From: Pseudomonas sp. FP453
Lineage (GTDB): Bacteria; Pseudomonadota; Gammaproteobacteria; Pseudomonadales; Pseudomonadaceae
Assembly (NCBI RefSeq): GCF_030687495.1
Contig: NZ_CP117435.1
Location: 682,001-746,000 of the forward strand
Direction of reading: 5' to 3'
Length of the DNA: 64,000 nucleotides
The notes under the pieces are model-generated. The model was given only the letters and a program-made list of their open reading frames with translations. It searched no databases and was not told the DNA's origin. The translations under genes were made by a program, and so were the position numbers. Shown piece by piece: positions 19,947-28,036 of this stretch (position 1 is its first letter; every line of letters begins with the position of its first letter).

Positions 19947-21212
19947 TCAGTTGCTCTTGACGGCGTAATCCGGCTTCTTGTCATTGCCCGGAATGTACGG
20001 GCTCCACGGCTGTGCACGGATCGGCTCATTGGTCTGCCACACCACCGAGAACTGCCCATCGGCCTGGATCTCGCCGATCATCACCGGCTTGTGCAGGTGG
20101 TGGTTGGTCTTGTCCATGGTCAGGGTGAAGCCCGACGGCGCGGCGAAGGTTTGGCCGCCGAGAGCCTCACGCACTTTGTCGACGTCGGTGGACTTGGCTT
20201 TCTCCGCCGCCTGCGCCCACATGTGGATGCCCACGTAGGTGGCTTCCATCGGGTCGTTGGTCACGGCCTTGTCGGCGCCCGGCAGGTTATGTTTCTTCGC
20301 GTAGGCTTTCCAGTCGGCGACGAATTTCTTGTTCACCGGGTTCTCCACCGACTGGAAGTAGTTCCAGGCGGCGAGGTTGCCCACCAGCGGCTTGGTGTCG
20401 ATGCCGCGCAGTTCTTCTTCGCCCACGGAGAAGGCCACCACCGGTACGTCGGTGGCTTTCAGGCCCTGGTTGGCCAGTTCCTTGTAGAACGGCACGTTGG
20501 AGTCGCCGTTGACGGTGGAGATCACGGCGGTCTTGCCGCCGGCGGAGAATTTCTTGATGTTGGCGACGATGGTCTGGTAATCGGCGTGGCCGAACGGGGT
20601 GTAGACCTCTTCGATATCTTTATCCGCCACGCCTTTGGAATGCAGGAACGCGCGCAGGATCTTGTTGGTGGTGCGCGGGTACACGTAGTCGGTGCCCAAC
20701 AGGAAGAAGCGCTTGGCGCTGCCGCCTTCTTCGCTCATCAGGTATTCCACGGCCGGGATGGCTTGCTGGTTCGGCGCTGCGCCGGTGTAGAACACGTTCG
20801 GCGACATCTCTTCGCCTTCGTATTGCACCGGGTAGAACAGCAGGCCGTTGAGTTCTTCAAACACCGGCAACACCGATTTGCGCGACACCGAGGTCCAGCA
20901 GCCGAACACCACGGCGACCTTGTCCTGGGTCAGCAACTGCCGGCCTTTCTCGGCAAACAGCGGCCAGTTCGACGCCGGGTCCACTACCACCGGTTCAAGC
21001 ATCTTGCCGTTCACCCCGCCCTTGGCGTTGATCTCGTCGATGGTCATCAGCGCCATGTCTTTGAGCGACGTTTCGGAGATGGCCATGGTCCCGGACAGCG
21101 AATGCAGGATGCCGACCTTGATGGTCTCGGCGGCCTGGATGGTCCAGGTCATGCCCATGGCGGCAATGGATGCCGAGAGAGTGAAAGCCTTGATCAAGCT
21201 GCGACGCTTCAT
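19947..21212 (-). CDS. urtA: Urea ABC transporter substrate-binding protein UrtA
   Basis: 421 aa periplasmic binding protein. It has an N-terminal signal (RRSLIKAFTLSASIAAMGM; twin-arginine-like RR but more likely Sec), then TIKVGILHSLSGTMAISE, LLFYPVQYEGEEMSPNVFYTG and FFLLGTDYVYPRTTNK, all characteristic of the UrtA branch of the leucine-binding-protein fold. First gene of urtABCDE; a sigma54-type promoter lies about 57 bases upstream. Confidence 0.96.
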   Translation of the reverse strand: MKRRSLIKAFTLSASIAAMGMTWTIQAAETIKVGILHSLSGTMAISETSLKDMALMTIDEINAKGGVNGKMLEPVVVDPASNWPLFAEKGRQLLTQDKVAVVFGCWTSVSRKSVLPVFEELNGLLFYPVQYEGEEMSPNVFYTGAAPNQQAIPAVEYLMSEEGGSAKRFFLLGTDYVYPRTTNKILRAFLHSKGVADKDIEEVYTPFGHADYQTIVANIKKFSAGGKTAVISTVNGDSNVPFYKELANQGLKATDVPVVAFSVGEEELRGIDTKPLVGNLAAWNYFQSVENPVNKKFVADWKAYAKKHNLPGADKAVTNDPMEATYVGIHMWAQAAEKAKSTDVDKVREALGGQTFAAPSGFTLTMDKTNHHLHKPVMIGEIQADGQFSVVWQTNEPIRAQPWSPYIPGNDKKPDYAVKSN

Positions 21213-21268
21213 GGTGCAATCTCCGAGAACTCAACATTGTTATGAGGGGTGCAAGTCGAGGAGGTGAT

Positions 21269-21285
21269 TGCAAGCGCTGTGCCTA
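21269..21285 (-). promoter_or_regulatory. Sigma54 (-24/-12) promoter for urtA
   Basis: On the minus strand the sequence reads TAGGCACAGCGCTTGCA: GG and GC dinucleotides exactly 10 bases apart in a GGCAC-N6-TGC context, matching the established TGGCACR-N4-TTGCW consensus. It is about 57 bases upstream of the urtA start. NtrC/RpoN control of urea uptake is expected from known biology. Confidence 0.7.
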
Positions 21286-21334
21286 GTCGGGAAACGGCAT
21301 GAAATGGTCGTTTCGCCCGGGGCGACGAGGGGTT

Positions 21335-21374
21335 GGCGCACCATGAAATGGCAAGCCGGGCTGCCAGGTGCGCC
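21335..21374. terminator. Inverted repeat between permease gene and urtA
   Basis: Perfect 8-bp arms GGCGCACC and GGTGCGCC separated by 24 bases. They lie 25 bases past the permease stop and about 50 bases upstream of the sigma54 promoter. They could end the metal-transporter transcript or include GCACC/GGTGC half-sites for NtrC; the sequence alone does not decide. Confidence 0.35.
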
Positions 21375-21398
21375 GCAGTGCGCTACAACGGGGCGCGT

Positions 21399-22410
21399 TC
21401 AGCGCTTGCGCATCAGGCCGATGAAAAACAGCCCGCCGATGGCCGCCGTGGCCACGCCGATGGGCAGGTCTTCGGGGGCGATCAGGGTGCGTGCGGCCAC
21501 GTCCACCCACACCAGGAACAGGCTGCCCAGCAGCGCACACACCCGCAACAAACGGCGATGTTCGGCGCCCACCAGACGCCGCGCGATGTGCGGGATCATC
21601 AGCCCGACAAAGCCGATGGAGCCGCTGATAGACACCAATACACCGGTCATCAGCGAGGCCACCAGGAACACCTTCAAACGCACCGTGCGGGCGTTGATGC
21701 CGAGGGTCACGGCGGTCTGCTCGCCGGCCATCAGGGCGTTGAGCGGGCGGGCCATGCCGACCAGCACCAGCAGCCCCAGCAGCACCGTCGCGGTGGGGAT
21801 CGCCAGCAGTTCCCAGCGCGCCAGGCCCAGGCCGCCGAGCATCCAGAACATCACCGCCGACGCGGCGCGATGGTCGCCCATGAACAGCAACAGATTGGCC
21901 GCGGCCATCATCACAAACGACACAGCCACGCCGCACAGCAGCAGGCGATCACTCTCCAGGCGGCCATTGCGACTGGCCACCGCCAGCACCACCAGCATGC
22001 TTGCCAAGGCGCCGATGAAGGCGGCGATGGGCAAGGTCAGCAGGCCGACGATTTCACCCACGTGCAGCACCACGATCACTGCGCCCAAAGTGGCGCCGGA
22101 CGTGACGCCCAGCAGGTGCGGATCAGCCAGCGGGATTGCGCGTGACGGCCTGCAACACCGCGCCAATCAAGGCCAACCCGGCGCCGACCAACGCGCCCAG
22201 CAACATGCGCGGCACGCGAATCAGACAGACGATATGTTCCTGCCCCGCCGGCCAATTCACCTCGCCGATGCCAAAGGCCTTGTGCAGCATGATCCGCCAC
22301 ACCACGTCCACCGGCACCCGCGCCGGTCCAAAGCCCAGCGAGAGGACGCAGGACACCAGCAACAGCGCAGCCAGGGCCGCGAGCAACAAGGCATAGCGAC
22401 GGCTGATCAT
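21399..22410 (-). pseudogene. FecCD-type ABC permease, frameshifted
   Basis: Inner-membrane permease of the iron/B12/zincophore-chelate (BtuC-FecCD) family, disrupted by one extra base. The first frame (22410 to about 22131) ends at VLQAVTRNP then AG-stop; the second continues LADPHLLGVTSGATLGAV, the next piece of this conserved motif. Deleting the C at 22131 joins them into a 336-aa protein of normal length ending FFIGLMRKR. ATG 22410 overlaps the binding-protein stop (ATGA). If real, the lesion abolishes the transporter; a single-base error at a GGG run is equally possible. Confidence 0.88.
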
Positions 22411-23354
22411 TCGCCGTGGAACCCCTTGGCCAGCGTCTCGACGGCCAGCACGTTGTCGATGCCCGGCGTGGCCTGCACATACGGGATCACGATAAAACGC
22501 TGGTTCTTGATCGCATCCACGCCTTGCAATGCGGGGCTGTTCAGCAGGAACGCCTGTTTCTGCTCGGCGGTGATTTCGCTGTAATCGACGATCACGATCA
22601 CCTGCGGGTTGCGCTCTACCACGGTTTCCCAGTTGACGCGGGTCCAGCTGGCGTCCACGTCATCGAGGATATTGCGCCCACCGGCCGCCGCAATCAGCGC
22701 CTGGGGCATGCCCAGGCGGCCGGAGGTCATGGCGCGGTCTTCGCCGCTGTCGAAGAGGAACACGCGGGGTTTATCGGCCGGCAGGTCTTTTTGCACCTCA
22801 TCGACCTGGGCCTGCATCTGCGCGATCAGGGTGTTGGCGCGGTCTTGCACGTCGAAGATCCTGCCCAGGTTGCGCAGGTCGTTATAGGTGTCCTCCAGTG
22901 TCGCGGCCGGGCGCTTCATCACGAAGGCGCAGGATTCGGTCAGCTCGTACACGTTGATGCCCAAGGGTTGCAGCGTGGCTGGCGTGAGGTCGCCGCCGAC
23001 GCGCATGCCGTAGTCCCAGCCGGCGAAGAAGAAATCCACGTTGGCGTTGAGCAGGGTTTCTACCGAGGGATATTTGCTCGCCAGTTCCGGCAAACCGTCG
23101 AGGGTATTGGCCATTTCCGGCGTCACCGACTTCCAGCCGGTCACGCCGCTGTAGCCGGCCATGCGCGGCTTGAGGCCGAGGGCGAGCATCATCTGGGTCA
23201 TGTTGATGTCGTGGCTGACGGCGTGCTTGGGCGCTTCCTGAAAGGTTACGTCGCGGTTGCAGCTTTTCACGGTGACCGGGTAATGGGTGGCCTCGGCGAA
23301 GGCTTCAGCGGCACCGGACAACAGGGCTACAGCCAGCAGGGAACGCAGGATCAT
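22407..23354 (-). CDS. Periplasmic metal-chelate binding protein of an ABC transporter
   Basis: 315 aa, class III (BtuF/FecB-like) binding protein. Signal peptide residues 1-20 (LLAVALLSGAAEAFA); the fold shows the backbone helix and phrases such as HAVSHDINMTQMMLALGL, SKYPSVETLLNANVDFFFAGW and NPQVIVIVDYSEIT. Overlaps the ATPase stop upstream (ATGA) and the permease start downstream. In P. aeruginosa the cluster of the same order is PA2911-PA2914, reported to be zinc-responsive, so zinc or another chelated metal is more likely than ferric siderophore; this is inference. Confidence 0.88.
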   Translation of the reverse strand: MILRSLLAVALLSGAAEAFAEATHYPVTVKSCNRDVTFQEAPKHAVSHDINMTQMMLALGLKPRMAGYSGVTGWKSVTPEMANTLDGLPELASKYPSVETLLNANVDFFFAGWDYGMRVGGDLTPATLQPLGINVYELTESCAFVMKRPAATLEDTYNDLRNLGRIFDVQDRANTLIAQMQAQVDEVQKDLPADKPRVFLFDSGEDRAMTSGRLGMPQALIAAAGGRNILDDVDASWTRVNWETVVERNPQVIVIVDYSEITAEQKQAFLLNSPALQGVDAIKNQRFIVIPYVQATPGIDNVLAVETLAKGFHGE

Positions 23355-24133
23355 GGTTGGGTTATCCAGGTGATTCGGGGGTGGTCGGACAAGGGATGGC
23401 GGTCGATCAAGGCTTCGACGCCAAACACTTCGCGCAGCAGTTCGGCGGTCAGCACTTCATGGGGCGTGCCGCTGGCGACGATGCGCCCGTGGTGGATCAC
23501 GTACAGGCGGTCACAGAAAGCGGCGGCCAGGTTCAGGTCGTGGATGCTCGCCAGGGTGCCGATGTTCAGGCGCTTGACCAACCGCAGCAGCTCCAGCTGG
23601 TAGCGCGGGTCGAGGTGGTTGGTGGGCTCGTCGAGAATCAGCAATTGCGGTTGCTGGGCCAGGGCGCGGGCGAGGATCCCCCGTTGTTTTTCACCGCCGG
23701 AAAGGGTGGCGAAGGCGTGGTCTTCGAAGCCGTGCATGCCCACTGATTCGAGCGCGGTTTGCACCAGCTGCTGGTCGTGCAGCGTATCGCCATCGAACAC
23801 GCCTTTGTGGGGCGTGCGGCCCATGGCGACCACTTCATCCACCCGTAGGCCGAAGGCATCGGGAAATTCCTGGAGCACCACGGCGATGCGTTGCGCGCAC
23901 CATTTGGCGCTTTGCTTCCACACGTTCTGGTGGTCGAACATGACGTCGCCGCGCGCCGGCTGGGTAAAGCGATAGGCGCAGCGCAGCAGGCTGGTCTTGC
24001 CGCTGCCGTTGGGGCCGATCAGGCCGACGAACTCCCCCGCACCGACCTGCAGGCTGGCGTCACGCAGGTGGAACTGGTGATGGCAGTGGCCTGCGGGGGA
24101 CCAATTGAGGTCAGTTAGGGTTAGCGATGTCAT
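23351..24133 (-). CDS. FecE/BtuD-type ABC transporter ATP-binding protein
   Basis: 260 aa. Walker A GPNGSGKTSLLRCAY, Q-loop AVVLQEFPDAFGLRV, signature LSGGEKQRGILARAL, Walker B LLILDEPTNHLDPRYQ, and the switch SIHDLNLAAAFCDR, all intact. Start ATG 24133 (MTSLTLTDLN) with GAGAG upstream; an earlier in-frame start has no support. Second gene of the receptor-ATPase-binding protein-permease operon, separated from the receptor by a REPIN. Confidence 0.93.
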   Translation of the reverse strand: MTSLTLTDLNWSPAGHCHHQFHLRDASLQVGAGEFVGLIGPNGSGKTSLLRCAYRFTQPARGDVMFDHQNVWKQSAKWCAQRIAVVLQEFPDAFGLRVDEVVAMGRTPHKGVFDGDTLHDQQLVQTALESVGMHGFEDHAFATLSGGEKQRGILARALAQQPQLLILDEPTNHLDPRYQLELLRLVKRLNIGTLASIHDLNLAAAFCDRLYVIHHGRIVASGTPHEVLTAELLREVFGVEALIDRHPLSDHPRITWITQP

Positions 24134-24163
24134 CAATACTCTCAGGTCCAACGCAGATCAAAA

Positions 24164-24254
24164 CTGTGGGAGCTGGCTTGCCTGCGATAGCGGTGGATCA
24201 GGCAATACATCTCTGCCAGGTTGACCGCTATCGCAGGCAAGCCAGCTCCCACAT
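24164..24254. repeat. REPIN between receptor and ATPase genes
   Basis: Inverted REP arms 24164-24191 and about 24225-24254 filling most of the gap between the TonB receptor stop and the ATPase start. Confidence 0.9.
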
Positions 24255-24275
24255 GGGGCTCTGTGGTGTGTTCGG

Positions 24276-26387
24276 TTAGAAGGTGTAGTCCGCCGTGACG
24301 AAGAACGAGCGCGGTTCACCGAGGATCCACTGCTGCCCATCATTGTATTGGCTGACCGCATAGGTGCGATCAAACAGGTTATTCAACTGCAACCCCAGCG
24401 TGGTATTGCGCATCGCCTTCCACGACACCGTCGCATCCACCACGGTATAGCTCGGCAGCTCATTTTGATTAGCCATGTCGGCATACCGCGCATCCACATA
24501 CCGCACGCCGGCACCGGCGCGGATGTCGTCGGTCACGGCCTTGCTCAGCCACAGGTTGGCGGTGCGGCGCGGTACGTCCACCGGGCGGTTGCCGTCGCGG
24601 GAGACTTGCACGCCGTTGACGTCCTGCTTGAAGTCGTCGTATTGCGCATGCACCAGCGCCGCGTTGGCTTGCAGGGCCCAGGCGTGGGGGCAGTTGCAGG
24701 TCGAGGCTGGCTTCCAGGCCACGAGAGGATTGCTGGCCGACTTGCTGCTGGCGGCTCGGGTCGCCCGGTACGTCGGTGAGCAGTTTCTTTTTGACGATGT
24801 GGTACGCGGCCAGGGTCCACTCGCCACGCTGGTCCCAGAAGGCTTGCTTGATACCGATCTCGGTTTGCTTGGCGGTGGACAGGTCGAACTGCTGCTGACC
24901 GGGGCTCAGGGAAATCAGGCCGCCGACGCCGTCGGTGCTGGTGGCGTACTGGCCGTAGAGCGAGGTGTCCGGGGTGATCGCGTAGACCAGGCCGGCTTTC
25001 CAGTTATTGCCGGTGAGGGTCTTGTCGGACTGCTCGCCGGTGCGCAGGTTGTCGCGGTCGACGTGGGCGCGTAGTCGCGACGGATGCCGGTGACCAGCGC
25101 CAGTTGATCGGTGAGTTGCAGGCGGTTTTCGGCGAAGCCGGCGACGGTTTTGGTGGTGGTGGCGAACAGCGGTTGGAACGCGCTGTCGCTTGCGAACTGG
25201 CCGGGTGCCGGATGGTTCACGTCGATGGGTTGGCCATCGGCAAAGCTGTCGGTGAACGGCGAGTTGCTGGCCAGGCGGAAGCGGATGCGGTTGTATTCCA
25301 CGCCGCTCACGGTCTGGCTGTCGAGGCCGAACAGGGTGTGCTTGAAGGTGAACGTCTGGCGGTCGCCGACCTGTTCCTGGTTGTGCTTGATCCCGTAGTT
25401 GCCGCTGCGGGTGAGCTGGCCGTCGGTGAAGTTGTAGTTCTCGGCGTTCTGCCAGCGGCGCTGGTTTTTCAGGTAGAACAGCTCGTTGCTGGCGCTGACG
25501 TTATCGCTGATCTGCCACTCGCTGGTCAGGCGCGTCCACTGGTCGTTGTAGTGTTGGATGTCGTCGCGGACGTTGTAGTTTTTCTCGCGCAGGCCTTTGT
25601 GCAATTGGCCGTTGATCAGCGGCGTGCCGAAGTAGTTTTGCGGGCGCTGGTCGCCGTAATCGCTGGCGAGGGTGAAGCTGAGGTTGTCCGCCGCCTGCCA
25701 GCGCAGGGCGCCGCTGATGAAGTCGCTGCTGGATTCGCCACGGTCGATGAAACCGTTGCTGCGCAGGCGGTTGAGGTTGAGGCGATAGCTCAGGGTGTCG
25801 GTCAGCGAACCGCCGCTGTCGAGGGCCTGTTGCTGGCGGTCATAGGAACCGTAGCCGAGGCGGATGTGGTTTTCGATCTCGCCTTCGAAGGGCTTTTTCG
25901 GCAGGGTGTTGATCACCGCGCCGGTGGCGCCTTCGCCGTACAGCACCGAGGCCGGGCCGCGCAAAACATCCACGCGTTCCACTGCCCAGGTGTCCACCGG
26001 GAAGGTCGAGGTGCCCATGCCCATGTACATGCGGGTGCCGTCGTAGAGCTGCATCACCGAGCCCTGGCCGGTAAAGCCACGGGCCGACAGCGAGGTGCCG
26101 CCGTCGCCCGGCGTGCCGGTGCGGCTGATGCCGGTGGCGCGGGAAATCGCGTCCTGCACGCTGGCGTCGCCCCGTTCACGGATTTGCGCGCCGGTCTGGC
26201 TTTCGACGCTGCCGGGGGTTTGCAGGGCCGTGAGGTTCAGGCGCGAACCGGCGGTGGTCGGGGTCTTCAGGTCGATGTGTTCATCATCGACAGCCGGAGC
26301 GGTGACGGGGCTGGCGGGCAGGGTCAGGGCCTGGGCGCTGGTGTGCAGGGCGAGCAGGCACAGCCCGGACGCGAGGTACTTGTTCAT
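24276..26387 (-). pseudogene. TonB-dependent outer-membrane receptor with two frameshifts
   Basis: Signal peptide (MNKYLASGLCLLALHTSAQA), plug domain (SVQDAISRATGISRTGTPGD; VDVLRGPASVLYGEGATGAV) and beta-barrel ending NNLFDRTY...FFVTADYTF with a terminal F. Reading breaks at about 25066 (one base lost in the GGG at 25065-25067: GIRRDYA then HVDRDNLRTGEQ in another frame) and again at 24686-24690 (one extra base in a G5 run: DLQLP then HAWALQANAALVHA). The two shifts cancel, so the full span (2112 bases) equals 703 codons plus stop, the size of an intact receptor. Start ATG 26387. First gene of the operon; the best candidate substrate is a zinc chelate because of the upstream operator. Confidence 0.87.
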
Positions 26388-26449
26388 CGGTTGATCAGTC
26401 TTCTTGGCAGGGTGCTCGCCGCAGGGCGCGGCGAGCAACGATAACGCAG

Positions 26450-26472
26450 TAAGTGTTATAAGTTAACACTTA
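26450..26472. promoter_or_regulatory. Zur-box-like inverted repeat upstream of the receptor operon
   Basis: Perfect 9-bp arms TAAGTGTTA (26450-26458) and TAACACTTA (26464-26472) around TAAGT. The central 17 bases match the gammaproteobacterial Zur consensus core (ATGTTATA-N-TATAACAT) at 12 of 16 fixed positions. It lies 63 bases upstream of the receptor start in an AT-rich patch, where an operator would be. Confidence 0.55.
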
Positions 26473-26537
26473 TTCGCTGCGCGGCAAAACGTCGCGCAAG
26501 GCTACAGAAGTGGTCTATGGCGGGCATCTCACGGGTT

Positions 26538-27920
26538 TCATGTCGAACCTGAGGCAGATTCATGTCGGTTGAAAAACCGTGACAGCACCAGGCGATCCAA
26601 GGCCCACACGAGGATCAACGACGCGCCCACCAACGGGAAAATTATCGCCAGGCCGAGCATGATCACCATCGCGGTTTTCCACTTCGGCAGGTCATGGCGC
26701 AGCGGCGGCACCCCGAGCTTGCCCTGGGGTTTGCGCTTCCACCAGATCACCACGCCGCTGACGGCGCTGAGCAGGATCATCAGGCAGATCAGCAACACGA
26801 TCAGTTGGTTGACCCAGCCGAACATCTTGCCTTCGTGCAGCATCACCCCGGTTTCGGTGGCGCGGGCGACGGTGTTGTAGTGCTGCCAGCGCACATCGGC
26901 GAGGACCTTGCCGGTGTACTGGTCCACATGCAGGGTGGCGTCGTTGCGCGGGTCGTCGGCGAACACCGCGACGGTGAACACGCCTTCGGCGGTGGTGGGG
27001 AAGGTGATGCTGTAGCCGGGCTCGACCTTGCGTGCGTTGGCCAAATCCACCACCTGTTGCAGACGCAGGGTCGGCGCGGCGGGAGCAGAATGCATGGCGC
27101 CGTGGTTCATGTGCTCGGCGTGGTCGCCGGACATCGGCATCGGCGTGTTTTCCATGGCCCAGGGCACGGTCTGTTGGCTCGCGGTATTGAGCACGCGCGC
27201 CTGCTGGTCTGACTGCGGCACGTCGTTCCACATCGCGGCGGGGAATTTGTTCCACAGGTCGGCGTATTGCTTGCCCCAGAAGCCGGTCCAGGTCATGCCG
27301 CTGAGCAGCATCACCAGCAACAGCGCCGCGCCCCAGAAACCGGTGACGGCGTGCAGGTCGCGCCAGAGCACGCGGCCGCGACTGCTGAAGCGTGGCCACA
27401 ACACACCGGCCGGCGATCTACCGCGCGGCCACCAGAGGTACACGCCGGACACCACCAACATCACGCCCCAACCGGCGGCGAGCTCCACCAGGCGGTCGCC
27501 GACGGTGCCGATCATCAGCTCACCGTGCAGGGCGCGGGCGATGGCTTGCAGGTTGTACTTGGCGTCCTGCTCACCGAGGACGCTGCCGCGATAGGGGTCG
27601 ATGAATACCGTGAGTTCGCGGCCTTTGTCGTGCAGCACGAATTGCGCGCTGCGGGTGGCGGTCGCGGGCGGCAGGTATTGGCTGATGGCGGCCTGGGGGT
27701 AGGCGGCTTTGGCGCGTTGCAGTTGCTCGTCGGCGGTCAGCGCGTGTTCGGCGGCCGGGACGGTGAGCAAGTCGCCGTACATCAGCGGGTCGAGCTGGGG
27801 TTTGAACAGGTAGATGATGCCGGTCAGGGCCAGCAGCACCATGAAGGGGGCGACGAAGAGGCCGGCGTAGAAATGCCAGCGCCAGGCCAGGTTGTAGAAG
27901 GAAACTTTTGGGGTGCTCAT
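26538..27920 (-). CDS. PepSY-associated transmembrane protein
   Basis: 460 aa inner-membrane protein. First helix at residues 14-37 (FYAGLFVAPFMVLLALTGIIY), a second near 155-175 (GWGVMLVVSGVYLWWPRGR), a helix near 190-210, and two near the C-terminus (LIVLLICLMILLSAVSGVVI; VIMLGLAIIFPLVGASLIL). PepSY domains lie between them, with conserved histidines (WRWHFYAG, ALHGE). A periplasmic loop carries MPMSGDHAEHMNHGAMH, likely metal binding. Members accompany TonB receptors and are proposed ferric/cupric reductases; here it follows the OprC gene, as in P. aeruginosa. Confidence 0.9.
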   Translation of the reverse strand: MSTPKVSFYNLAWRWHFYAGLFVAPFMVLLALTGIIYLFKPQLDPLMYGDLLTVPAAEHALTADEQLQRAKAAYPQAAISQYLPPATATRSAQFVLHDKGRELTVFIDPYRGSVLGEQDAKYNLQAIARALHGELMIGTVGDRLVELAAGWGVMLVVSGVYLWWPRGRSPAGVLWPRFSSRGRVLWRDLHAVTGFWGAALLLVMLLSGMTWTGFWGKQYADLWNKFPAAMWNDVPQSDQQARVLNTASQQTVPWAMENTPMPMSGDHAEHMNHGAMHSAPAAPTLRLQQVVDLANARKVEPGYSITFPTTAEGVFTVAVFADDPRNDATLHVDQYTGKVLADVRWQHYNTVARATETGVMLHEGKMFGWVNQLIVLLICLMILLSAVSGVVIWWKRKPQGKLGVPPLRHDLPKWKTAMVIMLGLAIIFPLVGASLILVWALDRLVLSRFFNRHESASGST

Positions 27921-27962
27921 CAGGGATGCTCCGCAAAGCTAGATTTATTGTAGTTAGTCAGG

Positions 27963-28034
27963 CCGCCATCGCAGGCAAGCCAGCTCCCACAGTTGGAATG
28001 CGTTTCCCTGTGGGAGCGGGCTTGCCCGCGATGC
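27963..28034. repeat. REPIN between PepSY and oprC genes
   Basis: One arm is the CTGGCTTGCCTGCGAT type, the other the GCGGGCTTGCCCGCGAT type, so this doublet is a hybrid of two REP variants. Confidence 0.85.
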
Positions 28035-28036
28035 TT

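Noticed and set aside
22407..24133. Ferric-siderophore uptake as the function of the ABC genes
   Set aside because: Family similarity alone suggests iron, but the Zur-like operator and PA2911-PA2914-type gene order favour zinc or another chelate; left unassigned.
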